In this document: positions 42,564 to 51,916 of the stretch, piece after piece
Layout: every line of letters starts with the position of its first letter
How positions within the stretch are numbered: position 1 is the stretch's first letter
Source of the DNA: Aliarcobacter lanthieri
GTDB taxonomy: Bacteria; Campylobacterota; Campylobacteria; Campylobacterales; Arcobacteraceae
Length of the DNA: 64,000 nucleotides
NCBI RefSeq assembly: GCF_013201625.1
Contig: NZ_CP053839.1
Span: 868,001 to 932,000 of the forward strand
Direction of reading: 5' to 3'
The notes under the pieces: model-generated
Seen by the model: the letters and a program-made list of their open reading frames with translations, nothing else
Database searches by the model: none
What the model was told of the DNA's origin: nothing
Position numbers and translations under genes: made by a program

Positions 42564-43327
42564 TTACTTTTGAGAGTTTATTTTTTCAATAGTTTTTCTT
42601 ATATCTTCGACTCTTTTAGATGAACTTGGATGTGTTGAAAAAAAGTCACTACCACTTTGTTTCCCTTCACTCATATTTTGCCAAAATTTTACAGCTTCAT
42701 ATATATTGTACCCAGCTTTATGCATTAAATAAATTCCTATTTCATCAGCTTCAGTTTCTTGCATTCTTCCATAAGGTAACATAACTCCTAAATTTGTTCC
42801 TACACCCCATATGCTTGATTAAAAGCATTTTGATATTGAGGTGCGGATGCTCCTAAAACAACATTTCCAACCATTCCAATACCTTGTTGCATCATATTTT
42901 GGCTTACTCTTTCAGCTCCATGTCGTGCAAGTGCATGTGCAATTTCATGAGATATCACAGTTGCTAATTGATCATCATTTTTAGCATATTTTAAAATTCC
43001 AGTATAGACTACAACTTTTCCACCTGGTAGACAAAAAGCATTTGCTTGTTTATCATCTACTAAATTAAATTCCCATTTAAAATCGCTTCTTTGAGCTACT
43101 TGAGCTATTCTTTGTCCTATAATTTTAACTCTTTGAGCTTCTTTTGTATTATGTACAATTTTTGCATTAGTTAAAGCTTCCTTATAAGATTTTTCACCTA
43201 AAGCCATCTCTTCATGAGATGACATAAATATCATTTGTGAACGATTTGTATATGGAGTTTTATGGGTACAAGCTGAAAATATAAAAGCTGTTAAAACTAT
43301 GAGAAAAGTATTTTTTATTATAGTCAT
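42564..43327 (-). pseudogene. M48 peptidase lipoprotein gene broken by a one-base frameshift
   Basis: From the ATG at 43327 (AAAGGA upstream) a lipoprotein signal MTIIKNTFLIVLTAFIFSAC leads to an M48 protease with zinc motif ISHEIAHALARHG (about residue 110). The frame then stops at a TAG (42800-42802) after NAFNQAYGV. The sequence continues in another frame as GTNLGVMLPYGRMQETEADEIGIYL, supplying the third zinc ligand (ETEAD) and the conserved end. Adding one G to the run CCCC (plus 42805-42808) restores one open frame of about 254 residues. It could be a pseudogene, a sequencing error, or a switchable gene, though a run of four is short. Confidence 0.85.
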
Positions 43328-43403
43328 TGTAATCCTTTTATAAATTTGATTATTCAAATTCTAACAAAATCTATATATAAAAAAGTATAAAGTAAAGTTG
43401 TTT

Positions 43404-43575
43404 TGTACAAAAAATGTACATTGATATTCTTTATCTTTCATTTTTGTTTTAAAGTTTACTTTGAAAGTAATTAATATTTATATCATAGAGCAAATAATAA
43501 GTTATAAATTCAAAAAATAGTGTAACTTTTATTTACAAAAAATAAATTTGTACATATATAAACAATAATTGTACA
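43404..43575. promoter_or_regulatory. Four TGTACA boxes upstream of acnB
   Basis: TGTACA occurs at 43404-43409, 43415-43420, 43549-43554 and 43570-43575. The first two are 11 bases apart, the last two 21 apart, near whole helical turns. Each is a perfect palindrome, often TTGTACA. The last pair lies at about -60 and -39 from a start predicted by the 43597 box, as expected for an activator or repressor. The rest of this 279-base spacer is featureless AT-rich sequence. Confidence 0.5.
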
Positions 43576-43596
43576 TATTTATTTAAAGCTTTGTGA

Positions 43597-43602
43597 TATA
43601 AT
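43597..43602 (+). promoter_or_regulatory. -10 box of acnB
   Basis: TATAAT 34 bases before the acnB ATG, with TTTGTG-type extended sequence (TTTGTGATATAAT). AGGAG precedes the start codon. Confidence 0.65.
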
Positions 43603-43636
43603 TTAGCCAAATTCTTAAAATTTAATAGGAGATAAT

Positions 43637-46213
43637 ATGAGTTTATTAGAAGAATATAAATCACATGAGAAAGAGAGAGCTTCACAAGGTGGATTACCTC
43701 CATTAGCTTTGACAGCTCAACAAACTGCTGATTTAGTAGAGTTATTAAAATCAAGTAAAGTTGAAGATGCAGAATATGCGTTAAATCTATTTAAAAACAA
43801 AATTAACCCAGGTGTTGATGATGCTGCATATGTTAAAGCTGCATTTTTAAATGATGTTGTTCAAGGTAAAGTGGCATGTTCTGTGATTTCAAAAGTTGAA
43901 GCTATTGAAATTTTAGGAACTATGATGGGTGGATATAACGTACCACCATTAGTTGAAGCTTTAAAAATTTCTGAAGTTGCAGATGCAGCAGCAGAGCAAT
44001 TAAAAAATACAATATTAGTTTATAATTCATTTAATGATGTTAAATCTTTAATGGATGCTGGAAATGCAAAAGCTAAAGAAGTTATTGAATCTTGGGCAAA
44101 TGCTGAGTGGTTTACAAATAAACCAGCTTTAGAAGAAGAGATTACTTTAACTGTATATAAAATTCCTGGTGAAACAAATACTGATGATTTATCTCCTGCT
44201 ACTGTTGCATTTACAAGAGCTGATATCCCTTTACATGCAACTGCAATGTTACAATCAAGAATGGAAAAACCTTTAGAAAAAATGGTTGAGTTAAAACAAA
44301 AAGGTCATCCATTAGCTTATGTTGGTGATGTTGTTGGAACTGGAAGTTCAAGAAAATCTGGTATTAACTCTGTTCAATGGCATATGGGAAGAGATATTCC
44401 AGGTGTTCCAAATAAAAGAACAGGTGGAGTTGTAATAGGTTCAATTATTGCACCAATTTTCTTTAATACAGCAGAAGATTCTGGATGTTTACCAATTCAA
44501 GCAAATGTTGATGCTATTGATACTGGTGATGTAATTGTATTAAAACCATATGCTGGTGTTATTGAGAAAGATGGAAAAGTTGTTTCTGAATTTAAACTTG
44601 CACCAAATACTTTAACAGATGAGATGAGAGCAGGTGGAAGAATTCCATTAATTATTGGAAAAGGTTTAACTGCAAAAGCTAGAGAAGCTATAGGATTAGG
44701 TGCTTCAACTATATTTATTGCTCCTGAACAACCTGTAAATAATGGAAAAGGTTATACTCAAGCTCAAAAAATGGTTGGAAGAGCTTGTGGTGTTGAAGGT
44801 GTAAAACCTGGTATGTATGTTGAGCCAATTGCTACAACTGTAGGAAGTCAAGATACAACAGGTCCTATGACAAGAGATGAGATAAAAGAACTAGCAGCTC
44901 TGTCTTTTGGAGCTGATATGGTTATGCAATCATTCTGCCATACTGCTGCTTATCCAAAACCAGCAGATATTAAATTAAGACATACTTTACCAGATTTCAT
45001 TAACTCAAGAGGTGGAGTTACACTTAAGCCAGGTGATGGTGTTATTCACTCATGGTTAAATAGACTATGCTTACCTGATACTGTAGGAACTGGTGGTGAT
45101 TCACATACAAGATTCCCAATTGGTATTTCATTCCCAGCTGGATCAGGATTAATCGCATTTGCAGGTGTTACAGGTATGATGCCTTTAACGATGCCAGAAT
45201 CAGTTTTAGTTAAATTCTCTGGAACAATGCAACCAGGAATTACATTAAGAGATTTAGTAAATGCTATTCCATATTATGCAATTAAACAAGGACTTTTAAC
45301 TGTTCCTAAGAAAAATAAGAAAAATATTTTTGCTGGAACAATCGTTGAAATTCAAGGTTTACCAGACTTAAAAGTTGAACAAGCATTCGAATTATCTGAT
45401 GCTTCAGCTGAAAGAAGTGCTGCTGCTTGTTCTGTTCAATTAAATAAAGAACCAATCATTGAATACTTATCTTCAAATATTGCTTTAATTGAAAAAATGA
45501 TTGAAGAAGGTTATGAAGATGCTAAAACTCTTCAAAGAAGAGCGGATAAAATGAAAGAGTGGATTAAAAATCCTCAATTATTAGAGCCAGATGCTGATGC
45601 TGAGTATTTAGCAACAATAGAAATTAACCTTGATGATATTAAAGAGCCAATTTTAGCTTGTCCAAATGATCCAGATGATGTTGCTACATTAAGTGAAATT
45701 TTAGCTGATGATAACAGACCAAAAAATATTGATGAAGTATTTGTTGGATCTTGTATGACAAATATCGGTCTATTTAGAGCTTTAGGAGAAGTATTAAAAG
45801 GTGAAGGTGTTGCTAAAGCAAAACTATGGGTTGCTCCTCCAACTAAAATGGATGAAGCACAATTAACACAAGAAGGATATTATTCTACATTTGCAGCAGC
45901 AGGTGCTAGAATAGAAATACCAGGGTGTTCATTATGTATGGGGAACCAAGCTCAAGTTAGTGAAGGTTCAACAGTATTTAGTACAAGTACAAGAAACTTT
46001 GATAATAGACTTGGTAAAAATTCTAAAGTTTATTTAGGTTCTGCTGAAGTTGCTGCTGTTGCTGCACTTTTAGGAAGATTACCATCAGTTGCAGAGTATT
46101 TAGATATTGTTGCTAAAAAAATCAATGAAAGTAATAAAGATGGAGTTTATAAATACTTAAATTTCCACCAAGTAAGTGCTGAAGATTTATCTATACTTTT
46201 AACTTCAAGATAA
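43637..46213 (+). CDS. acnB: Aconitate hydratase B
   Basis: The 858-residue enzyme interconverts citrate and isocitrate via cis-aconitate in the TCA cycle, using a [4Fe-4S] cluster. The AcnB-specific HEAT-like N-terminus ([21 protein letters not shown]) precedes the swivel domain ([24 protein letters not shown]). The cluster cysteines sit in [11 protein letters not shown] and [14 protein letters not shown]. The order (swivel before core) and length are those of AcnB. It may also act on 2-methylisocitrate, as in other AcnB enzymes. The upstream region has paired TGTACA boxes, and a hairpin terminator follows, so it is a single-gene unit. Confidence 0.97.
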   Translation: MSLLEEYKSHEKERASQGGLPPLALTAQQTADLVELLKSSKVEDAEYALNLFKNKINPGVDDAAYVKAAFLNDVVQGKVACSVISKVEAIEILGTMMGGYNVPPLVEALKISEVADAAAEQLKNTILVYNSFNDVKSLMDAGNAKAKEVIESWANAEWFTNKPALEEEITLTVYKIPGETNTDDLSPATVAFTRADIPLHATAMLQSRMEKPLEKMVELKQKGHPLAYVGDVVGTGSSRKSGINSVQWHMGRDIPGVPNKRTGGVVIGSIIAPIFFNTAEDSGCLPIQANVDAIDTGDVIVLKPYAGVIEKDGKVVSEFKLAPNTLTDEMRAGGRIPLIIGKGLTAKAREAIGLGASTIFIAPEQPVNNGKGYTQAQKMVGRACGVEGVKPGMYVEPIATTVGSQDTTGPMTRDEIKELAALSFGADMVMQSFCHTAAYPKPADIKLRHTLPDFINSRGGVTLKPGDGVIHSWLNRLCLPDTVGTGGDSHTRFPIGISFPAGSGLIAFAGVTGMMPLTMPESVLVKFSGTMQPGITLRDLVNAIPYYAIKQGLLTVPKKNKKNIFAGTIVEIQGLPDLKVEQAFELSDASAERSAAACSVQLNKEPIIEYLSSNIALIEKMIEEGYEDAKTLQRRADKMKEWIKNPQLLEPDADAEYLATIEINLDDIKEPILACPNDPDDVATLSEILADDNRPKNIDEVFVGSCMTNIGLFRALGEVLKGEGVAKAKLWVAPPTKMDEAQLTQEGYYSTFAAAGARIEIPGCSLCMGNQAQVSEGSTVFSTSTRNFDNRLGKNSKVYLGSAEVAAVAALLGRLPSVAEYLDIVAKKINESNKDGVYKYLNFHQVSAEDLSILLTSR

Positions 46214-46221
46214 TAAAATAG

Positions 46222-46249
46222 TTTGTAAGAAGATAAAACTTCTTACAAA
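46222..46249 (+). terminator. acnB terminator
   Basis: TTTGTAAGAAG, loop ATAAAA, CTTCTTACAAA, eight bases after the acnB stop codon. Confidence 0.75.
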
Positions 46250-46316
46250 TTATCTCCTTAAAAAACAAAATAAGCTATAACTTGTTAATATACCTTTTTT
46301 AAAATAAAGGATATTT

Positions 46317-46763
46317 TTGGAAAAACTATATTACAGTTATGAAATGTTTAAAGAAGATACTCAAAATCTAGTAAATTTATGTAGAGATTTTGAAGCTGAT
46401 ACTTTTTTGAGTATTGCAAGAGGTGGTTTAACTCTTTCTCATTTAATGGCTCAAGCACTTAATCAAAGAAATTTATATATAATAAATTCTGTTTCATATG
46501 ATAGAAAAACTCAAAAAGATACACATGACCTTTTTAATATTCCAAATTTAGATGGTGCAAAAAAGGTATTAATTATAGATGATATTGTAGATAGTGGAAA
46601 AACTATGAAACTAATTGTAGAACTTTTAGAAAAGATGTATCCAAATATTGAATTCAAGTTAGCAACTTTATTCTATAAAAATACTGCTTTAGTAAAACCT
46701 GATTTTTATATCAAAAAAGCAGATTGTTGGATTGAATTTTTTTGGGAAGTTGATATTAAATAA
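46317..46763 (+). CDS. Phosphoribosyltransferase (hypoxanthine/xanthine type)
   Basis: The 148-residue cytosolic protein has the PRPP-binding motif VLIIDDIVDSGKT (about 83-95) and an N-terminal SIARGGLTLSHLMAQAL (33-49), the dipeptide-bearing loop of type I phosphoribosyltransferases of the Gpt/Hpt group. The C-terminal tryptophan (CWIEFFWE) is typical of the purine-binding hood. It likely salvages xanthine, guanine or hypoxanthine. The start is a TTG at 46317 with AAGGA about six bases upstream. The next gene begins 11 bases on. Confidence 0.85.
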   Translation: MEKLYYSYEMFKEDTQNLVNLCRDFEADTFLSIARGGLTLSHLMAQALNQRNLYIINSVSYDRKTQKDTHDLFNIPNLDGAKKVLIIDDIVDSGKTMKLIVELLEKMYPNIEFKLATLFYKNTALVKPDFYIKKADCWIEFFWEVDIK

Positions 46764-46774
46764 AGGAGTTTAAA

Positions 46775-47164
46775 ATGGTAATGGATAGAAAAGCAAGAAG
46801 TTTTTTAGTATTTGCTAGTTTATTATTAGCAAGTGCAGTAGCTTTAGGAGCTTTTGGTGCTCATGGATTGAAATCTATATTAGATGAAAATATGCTAAAG
46901 GTTTATAATACTGGAGTTACATATCAGTTTTATAATACTTTTGGATTGTTTATAGCAACATTTTTATATATGTTACGACCATATGCAAGAAAGATTTTAT
47001 TATCAATGTATTTAATTACTATTGGAGCATTGATTTTTAGTATATCTTTATATCTTTTAACAACTTTAAATATTCCAGTACTTGGAGCAATTACACCTAT
47101 TGGTGGAACATTATTAATAATTGGGTATTTAACTTTAGCTTATGGTATATTAAAATCAGAATAA
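46775..47164 (+). CDS. DUF423 small membrane protein (YgdD-like)
   Basis: The 129-residue protein has four membrane helices and the DUF423 pattern: ASAVALGAFGAHGLK near the N-terminus, YNTGVTYQFYNTFGLFIA (about 44-61), and LGAITPIGGTLLIIGYLTLAYG at the end (in parts: AITPIGGTLLIIGYL). Role unknown. AGGAG lies six bases before the ATG at 46775; the second ATG two codons on is a less well placed start. It lies in a plus-strand run with the phosphoribosyltransferase, YajQ and a Nudix gene. Confidence 0.85.
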   Translation: MVMDRKARSFLVFASLLLASAVALGAFGAHGLKSILDENMLKVYNTGVTYQFYNTFGLFIATFLYMLRPYARKILLSMYLITIGALIFSISLYLLTTLNIPVLGAITPIGGTLLIIGYLTLAYGILKSE

Positions 47165-47194
47165 GTAATTCAAATAAGTATATAAGGATAAAAA

Positions 47195-47695
47195 ATGGCA
47201 GTAAAAGAACACTCATTAGATATTTCAGCAAAACTTGATATGCAAGAGATGAAAAATGCAGTTATTCAAGCACAAAAAGAGATAGATAATAGATATGATT
47301 TTAAAGGTATTAGTAAGGAAATGGATTTAAATATTGGAGCTAAAAGTCTTACTTTGGTCTCTTCAAGTGATAATAAAATAGATGCTATGCTTGATATTAT
47401 GATTTCAAAGATGAATAAAAGAGGAATCTCAATAAATTCACTTGAAGAGCTAAAAAAAGAAGATAGCAGTGGTGGAAATAGAAAATATATTTATAAAATT
47501 ATTGATAGCATTGAAAAAGATGAAGCAAAAAGAATTCAAACAGAGATAAAAAACTTAAAATTGAAAGTAACAGCAGTAAATCAAGGTGATACTATAAGAG
47601 TAACTAGTAAAAATATAGATGATTTGCAAATAGTTATGAAACACTTAAGAAGTCTTGATTTAAAAGCTCCTCTTGTATTTGATAATTTCAAATAG
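47195..47695 (+). CDS. YajQ-family nucleotide-binding protein
   Basis: The 166-residue cytosolic protein begins MAVKEHSLDISAKLDMQEMK and follows the YajQ pattern, with DKID-like (NKIDAMLDIMISKMNKRGI) and VTAVNQGDTIRVTSKNIDDL segments. YajQ proteins have two ferredoxin-like domains; some bind c-di-GMP. Since the window has several c-di-GMP enzymes, an effector role is possible but unproved. AAGGA lies six bases upstream of the ATG. The next ORF starts 7 bases after its end. Confidence 0.93.
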   Translation: MAVKEHSLDISAKLDMQEMKNAVIQAQKEIDNRYDFKGISKEMDLNIGAKSLTLVSSSDNKIDAMLDIMISKMNKRGISINSLEELKKEDSSGGNRKYIYKIIDSIEKDEAKRIQTEIKNLKLKVTAVNQGDTIRVTSKNIDDLQIVMKHLRSLDLKAPLVFDNFK

Positions 47696-47702
47696 GGAAT
47701 AT

Positions 47703-48284
47703 ATGATAAATAATATAGAAAATTTGAAAATTGAGTCATTAAAAGAGACAAAGTATATAAAACCATTAAGTGTTGAGTTTGTTTTAAATGGTGTTAAAAA
47801 AACTTGGGAAGTTGTAAGAAGCCATGATAGTGTTTCTATTTTGTTGTATCATAAAGAAAAGGATTCTTTTTTACTTGTAAAACAATTTAGAATGCCTGTA
47901 TATCTTAATGATAGTAAAATTAAATACACTTATGAACTTTGTGCTGGACTTATTGATAAAGATAAAACTATTGAAGAAATTGCAATTGAAGAAATTGATG
48001 AAGAGTGTGGATATGAAGTAGATTTAAATTCTATTCAAAAAATCACATCTTTTTTTACAAATGTAGGAATAAGTGGAGCAAAGCAACATCTATTTTTTAC
48101 AACTATTAGTGAAAAACAAAAGATTCATAATGGTGGTGGAGTAAATGATGAACAAATAGAGTTGTTTTTTCTTCCAACTTCGCAATGTGATGAGTTTATT
48201 TTTGATGAGAGTAAAGCAAAAACACCAGGGTTGATTTTTAGTATTTATTGGTTTATAAAAAATAGAAATAACTTAGGTTTTTAG
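47703..48284 (+). CDS. Nudix hydrolase (NUDT14-like, UDP-sugar or ADP-sugar diphosphatase)
   Basis: The ATG at 47703, eight bases after AGGGA, is preferred to a TTG at 47673 inside yajQ. The 193-residue protein has strands KKTWEVVRSHDSVSILLY, then ELCAGLIDKDKTIEEIAIEE leading to IDEECGYEV. Relative to the Nudix box the first Glu (K here) and Arg (E here) differ, as also seen in NUDT14-type enzymes. TNVGISGAKQHLFFT and KTPGLIFSIYWF match that group. Likely reaction: hydrolysis of a nucleoside-diphosphate sugar to sugar-1-phosphate and a nucleotide. The stop abuts the next start with no spacer. Confidence 0.82.
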   Translation: MINNIENLKIESLKETKYIKPLSVEFVLNGVKKTWEVVRSHDSVSILLYHKEKDSFLLVKQFRMPVYLNDSKIKYTYELCAGLIDKDKTIEEIAIEEIDEECGYEVDLNSIQKITSFFTNVGISGAKQHLFFTTISEKQKIHNGGGVNDEQIELFFLPTSQCDEFIFDESKAKTPGLIFSIYWFIKNRNNLGF

Positions 48285-48719
48285 ATGAGACTTTTAATTA
48301 TATTTACTTTGTTAATCTTAAATCTATTTGGTGATGATGATCTTATTACTAAAGATGATTTAGATATCAATAACTCATTTATTACAAAATATGAGTATGG
48401 AAAAATGTTATATATGAATCCACGAGGAATAGGCTGTAATAATTGTCATGGAGATGATGCAAGAGGCAAAAAAATTGTAGATTTTAGACATACTCAAAAT
48501 GATGAAGAGTATATCTGTTCTTTAGTTGCTCCTGATATTAAGTATATAGAATATAATAGTTTTTCAAAAAAAGTAAATTCTAAGAAGAATGAGAATTTAA
48601 AGTTTGAAAAAGATCAAGTTTGTGATAAATTAATATATAAAGCAAATGTTATGCCTACATATTTTATGGTTGAAGAAGAAATAGAAGCTATTTATTATTA
48701 TATTCAAAATATGAGATAA
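48285..48719 (+). CDS. Periplasmic monohaem c-type cytochrome
   Basis: The 144-residue exported protein has a short signal (MRLLIIFTLLILNLFGDDD) and one haem-attachment motif CNNCH (in RGIGCNNCHGDDARGKK, about 50-66), with a plausible distal Met in NVMPTYFMVEEE near 124-135. Two more cysteines (YICSLV, DQVCDK) could form a disulfide. The start is directly after the previous stop. The resemblance is to short class I cytochromes of unknown partner. A terminator hairpin shared with pldA follows. Confidence 0.88.
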   Translation: MRLLIIFTLLILNLFGDDDLITKDDLDINNSFITKYEYGKMLYMNPRGIGCNNCHGDDARGKKIVDFRHTQNDEEYICSLVAPDIKYIEYNSFSKKVNSKKNENLKFEKDQVCDKLIYKANVMPTYFMVEEEIEAIYYYIQNMR

Positions 48720-48741
48720 AAAGGTTTTAATCTTTTTATCT
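48714..48741. terminator. Bidirectional terminator hairpin
   Basis: AGATAAAAAG and CTTTTTATCT arms with an 8-base loop lie between the convergent cytochrome and phospholipase genes, overlapping both ends. Confidence 0.75.
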
Positions 48742-49722
48742 TGAAAATACTAGACCAATTCCAACATTTGTAATTTCTCTATCATAATCTATTAAGCTAG
48801 AACCATACCCATGGAAAACTTGAAAGAGTCCATATGTGTTTTTTGAAGCTACAAATTCAGGTAATGGGAAACTCCAATTAAATTCTACAGCTCCTTTATT
48901 TGAGCTATTTAATCTTAGATTGTCTCTTAAAAGTAATTCAAAAGTATGTTTTTTATAAGCATATAATAGACTTAAATCACCATAACCATAATATTTATAA
49001 AAGTCTTCATTGTCATCATTTTTTGAACTTTCTGGAATTCTATACCATACTCTTGGTACTACAAATAAATTATCAAATTGGAAGAATCCTTGCATATATA
49101 TCCTATTTACTGAACGAGATTCTTCACCATCTTTACCATTAGAAAAATGCATAAGTGATACTTTAGATAATTTTAAATGTTCATTATTATGTGGAATTTG
49201 TACAAATAATTCTGGTTCATAGTTAGTTTCTCTAAATGGAGCAGAGTCTTTTGCTGTTTGCCAAAAAGATTTTTGTGTATAAGCTAAACTTAAAGTTTCA
49301 CCAAATCCAAAAAAATTATATGATATAGGTTTTTCAAAACTTAATTGAAATACAGTTTCAAAACTATCTCTTCCATCAATATCATTAAAAGTATAAGTAG
49401 CAGGTAAAAAGTAGTTCTTTTTATATGGATAGATACCAAAATTTTTAGTAACTAATTGTTCTAAATTTTCATTTGTTTCTTTATCTTCAGATTTTATAAT
49501 ATTTTCAACAAAAATTTCTTTTTTAAAATTTTCTAAATGATTAGCTTCATTTACTATATTTTGTTCTAAAGATTGATCTATATTTTTATTAGCAATTTTT
49601 TTATAGATGAGCATTGCAGCTTTATAATCTTTTGCATTTTCTAGATCTTGAGCTTGTTTTAAAAGCTCCAAATTATCCGCATAACAAATAGTAAAAATTA
49701 TGGTAAAAATTAGTTTTTTCAT
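48736..49722 (-). CDS. pldA: Outer-membrane phospholipase A with N-terminal helical extension
   Basis: The 328-residue exported protein has a signal peptide (about 1-15), then about 70 residues of TPR-like helices (LEQNIVNEANHLENFK region) before the OMPLA barrel (about 90-328). Active-site features: YTQKSFWQTAKD (Q-x-S-x-x-x-W) and LMHFSNGKDGEESRSVNRIY, where HFSNG supplies the catalytic His-Ser and SRSVNRI the conserved strand with the Asn. Strands continue to the end VGIGLVFSR. OMPLA hydrolyses phospholipids in the outer leaflet. The helical extension is not in E. coli PldA. The mla genes at 33.8-37.6 kb serve a related task. Confidence 0.9.
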   Translation of the reverse strand: MKKLIFTIIFTICYADNLELLKQAQDLENAKDYKAAMLIYKKIANKNIDQSLEQNIVNEANHLENFKKEIFVENIIKSEDKETNENLEQLVTKNFGIYPYKKNYFLPATYTFNDIDGRDSFETVFQLSFEKPISYNFFGFGETLSLAYTQKSFWQTAKDSAPFRETNYEPELFVQIPHNNEHLKLSKVSLMHFSNGKDGEESRSVNRIYMQGFFQFDNLFVVPRVWYRIPESSKNDDNEDFYKYYGYGDLSLLYAYKKHTFELLLRDNLRLNSSNKGAVEFNWSFPLPEFVASKNTYGLFQVFHGYGSSLIDYDREITNVGIGLVFSR

Positions 49723-49791
49723 ATTTCTTCTTAAAGTTTTTTTAGATTTTACTTAAAATTTGGTTTATACTTTATAAAAGAGATTAAATGA

Positions 49792-49797
49792 TATAAT
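49792..49797 (+). promoter_or_regulatory. -10 box of the rpe-trpF operon
   Basis: TATAAT 29 bases before the rpe ATG. Confidence 0.55.
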
Positions 49798-49826
49798 CAC
49801 CAAAATTTAGAAAAAAAAGGTTATAA

Positions 49827-50468
49827 ATGCTTGTCGCTCCATCAATTTTATCGGCTGATTTTGGTAATTTAGCAAGAGATATAAAAGCTATTTGTGATGC
49901 TGGTTGTGATTTAGTTCATGTTGATGTTATGGATGGGCATTATGTGCCAAATTTAACTATTGGACCAGTTGTAGTAGAATCAGTTTCAAAAGTTGCAACT
50001 AAACCACTTGATATTCATTTGATGGTTGAGAATAACAATTTTTTTGTAGATTTATTTGCTCCTTTGAAACCAAAATATTTATCTTTTCATATTGAAAGTG
50101 AAAAACATCCTCATAGACTTATACAAAAGATAAGAAGTCTAGGAATAAGTCCAGCAATAACTTTAAACCCTCATACCAGAGTTGAGGATATAGAGTACTT
50201 AATTGAAGATTTAGATATGGTTTTACTAATGTCAGTTAATCCAGGTTTTGGTGGACAAAAATTTATTCCAACAGTGCTTGAAAAAGCAAAAAAATTAAAA
50301 GAATTAATTAATAAAAGAAATCCAAATTGTTTAATAGAAGTTGATGGCGGAGTAAGTGATAAAAATATTCATGAGTTAAAAAATGCTGGAGTTGATATAG
50401 TTGTTGCAGGTAGCTATGTTTTTGGAAGTGATAACTATGAAAAAGCTATAAAGAGTCTTAAAGTATGA
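49827..50468 (+). CDS. rpe: Ribulose-phosphate 3-epimerase
   Basis: The 213-residue TIM-barrel enzyme interconverts ribulose-5-phosphate and xylulose-5-phosphate. Signatures are VAPSILSADFGNL, LVHVDVMDGHYVPNLTIGP, HLMVEN, MSVNPGFGGQKFIP and EVDGGV with the catalytic aspartates. Length is normal. It is the first of three genes that overlap (rpe-trpF by four bases, trpF-exonuclease by 14). Confidence 0.97.
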   Translation: MLVAPSILSADFGNLARDIKAICDAGCDLVHVDVMDGHYVPNLTIGPVVVESVSKVATKPLDIHLMVENNNFFVDLFAPLKPKYLSFHIESEKHPHRLIQKIRSLGISPAITLNPHTRVEDIEYLIEDLDMVLLMSVNPGFGGQKFIPTVLEKAKKLKELINKRNPNCLIEVDGGVSDKNIHELKNAGVDIVVAGSYVFGSDNYEKAIKSLKV

Positions 50469-51058
50469 GAGTTAAAATTTGTGGAATTACAAATTTAAAT
50501 GATGCTATTGATGCGGTAGATGCAGGTGCAAATGCTTTAGGTTTTGTATTTTATAAACCATCTCCAAGATATGTAGAACCTTCTGAAGTATTAAAAATAG
50601 TAGATAAAATACCACCATTTGTGCAAACTGTAGGACTTTTTGTAAATGAAAGTGTAGAATTTATAAATAAAGTTTGTGAATCTTCAAAAATGCAATTAGC
50701 TCAAATTATAGATGATGATAATTTATTAGATTACTCAAAATTAAAAGTGAAATATATAAAAGTTATAAGAGTAAAATCGAATATAGATTTAGAAAATCTA
50801 AAAAATGATTATTATTTAGTTGATACTTTTGTAGATGGTTTTGGTGGAAAAGGTCAAAGACTTTGTTTAGATTTTTTTAAAAATTTAGATTGTTCTAAGT
50901 TTATTCTTGCAGGTGGATTAAATAGTGAAAACTTGAGAGAATTAGATAATTATGGTTTTTTTGGAGTTGATGTAAGTAGTGCAGTAGAAAAGGAAAAAGG
51001 TAAAAAAGATAAACAAAAAATGATAAACTTTGTAAAAGTAGCTTATGAAATCTCCTAA
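50465..51058 (+). CDS. trpF: Phosphoribosylanthranilate isomerase
   Basis: The 197-residue TIM-barrel enzyme catalyses the Amadori isomerisation of N-(5-phosphoribosyl)anthranilate in tryptophan synthesis. It shows VKICGITNLNDA (catalytic Cys 5), GANALGFVFYKPSPRYV, QTVGLFVNE and FILAGGLNSENL, then VDVSSAVE with the phosphate-binding end. It overlaps rpe (ATGA). The next tryptophan gene in the window, trpC, is 8.4 kb away in a different operon, so the pathway is dispersed. Confidence 0.96.
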   Translation: MRVKICGITNLNDAIDAVDAGANALGFVFYKPSPRYVEPSEVLKIVDKIPPFVQTVGLFVNESVEFINKVCESSKMQLAQIIDDDNLLDYSKLKVKYIKVIRVKSNIDLENLKNDYYLVDTFVDGFGGKGQRLCLDFFKNLDCSKFILAGGLNSENLRELDNYGFFGVDVSSAVEKEKGKKDKQKMINFVKVAYEIS

Positions 51059-51857
51059 AAAGAAATATGTTCTTAAACCTTCAAAACCAACATTCTTGGA
51101 TATTACAAGAAGATTAAAAAAAGAACCAATACAATATGAAGAGTTTTTGAAACTTTTAGAAAATTCAAATGATAGATTTTATGAAAATAGTGAGTTAGAA
51201 TTTGAATTATTACTTATTAATGGCTTTCCTCTTGATATAAAAGATGAATTTGTATTTTTGAAAACTACACAAACTTCTATAACTGAACAAACTTTTTGTT
51301 TCGTAGATATTGAAACAAATGGAGGAACTCCTAAAAAAGGATTTCAGATAATTGAACTTGGAGCAGTAAAATATAAAAATGGAAAGATTCTAGATAAATT
51401 TAACTCTTTAGTTTTTGCAAAAGAGATTCCTCCTTATGTTCAAGAAGTTACTAAAATAACACCTTTAATGCTTGAAAATGCCCCAAGAATTGAAAAAGTT
51501 TTAAAAGAGTTTAAAGAGTTCTTAGGTGATGATGTTTTTGTAGCTCATGATATAAAATTTGACTATACTTTTATATCTGATAGTTTTGAAAAATATAGTT
51601 TAGGTAAACTTTTAAATAGAAAAATTTGTACTATTGATTTATCTAAAAGAAGTATAAAATCTGAAAAATATGGTTTAAGTACTTTAAAAGAACTTTTACA
51701 AATAGATGTAGAAAATCATCATAGAGCATATTTTGATGCTCTTACAACAAAAATAATTTTTGAGAAATGTTTAGAAAATATAGATTTAGATAATATAAAA
51801 AGTGTAGAAGATCTAATAAAATTTTCAAAAAGTGATAATATAATAAAAAATAGATAA
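51045..51857 (+). CDS. DnaQ-like 3'-5' exonuclease
   Basis: The 270-residue cytosolic protein has an N-terminal helical region (1-80) and an exonuclease domain of the DnaQ/DEDDh type: CFVDIETNGGTPKKGFQIIE (ExoI, D-x-E, about 86-105), VAHDIKFDYTF (ExoII) and HHRAYFDALTT (ExoIII with His and Asp). It may be a DNA polymerase III epsilon-like proofreading or repair nuclease; a separate stand-alone exonuclease lies at 61.4 kb. The start overlaps trpF by 14 bases. Confidence 0.9.
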   Translation: MKSPKKKYVLKPSKPTFLDITRRLKKEPIQYEEFLKLLENSNDRFYENSELEFELLLINGFPLDIKDEFVFLKTTQTSITEQTFCFVDIETNGGTPKKGFQIIELGAVKYKNGKILDKFNSLVFAKEIPPYVQEVTKITPLMLENAPRIEKVLKEFKEFLGDDVFVAHDIKFDYTFISDSFEKYSLGKLLNRKICTIDLSKRSIKSEKYGLSTLKELLQIDVENHHRAYFDALTTKIIFEKCLENIDLDNIKSVEDLIKFSKSDNIIKNR

Positions 51858-51886
51858 ACTAAAAACTATATTTTAGAACTTATAAA

Positions 51887-51910
51887 TAAGAAAGGAATAT
51901 TCCTTTCTTA
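51887..51910. terminator. Bidirectional terminator, perfect palindrome
   Basis: Arms TAAGAAAGGAAT and ATTCCTTTCTTA, 24 bases in all, between the convergent exonuclease and chemoreceptor genes. Confidence 0.85.
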
Positions 51911-51916
51911 TGCTAC

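Noticed and set aside
42800-43357. Two separate M48 genes
   Set aside because: The fragments complement each other in one family alignment and a single base joins them; the second has no own start signals.
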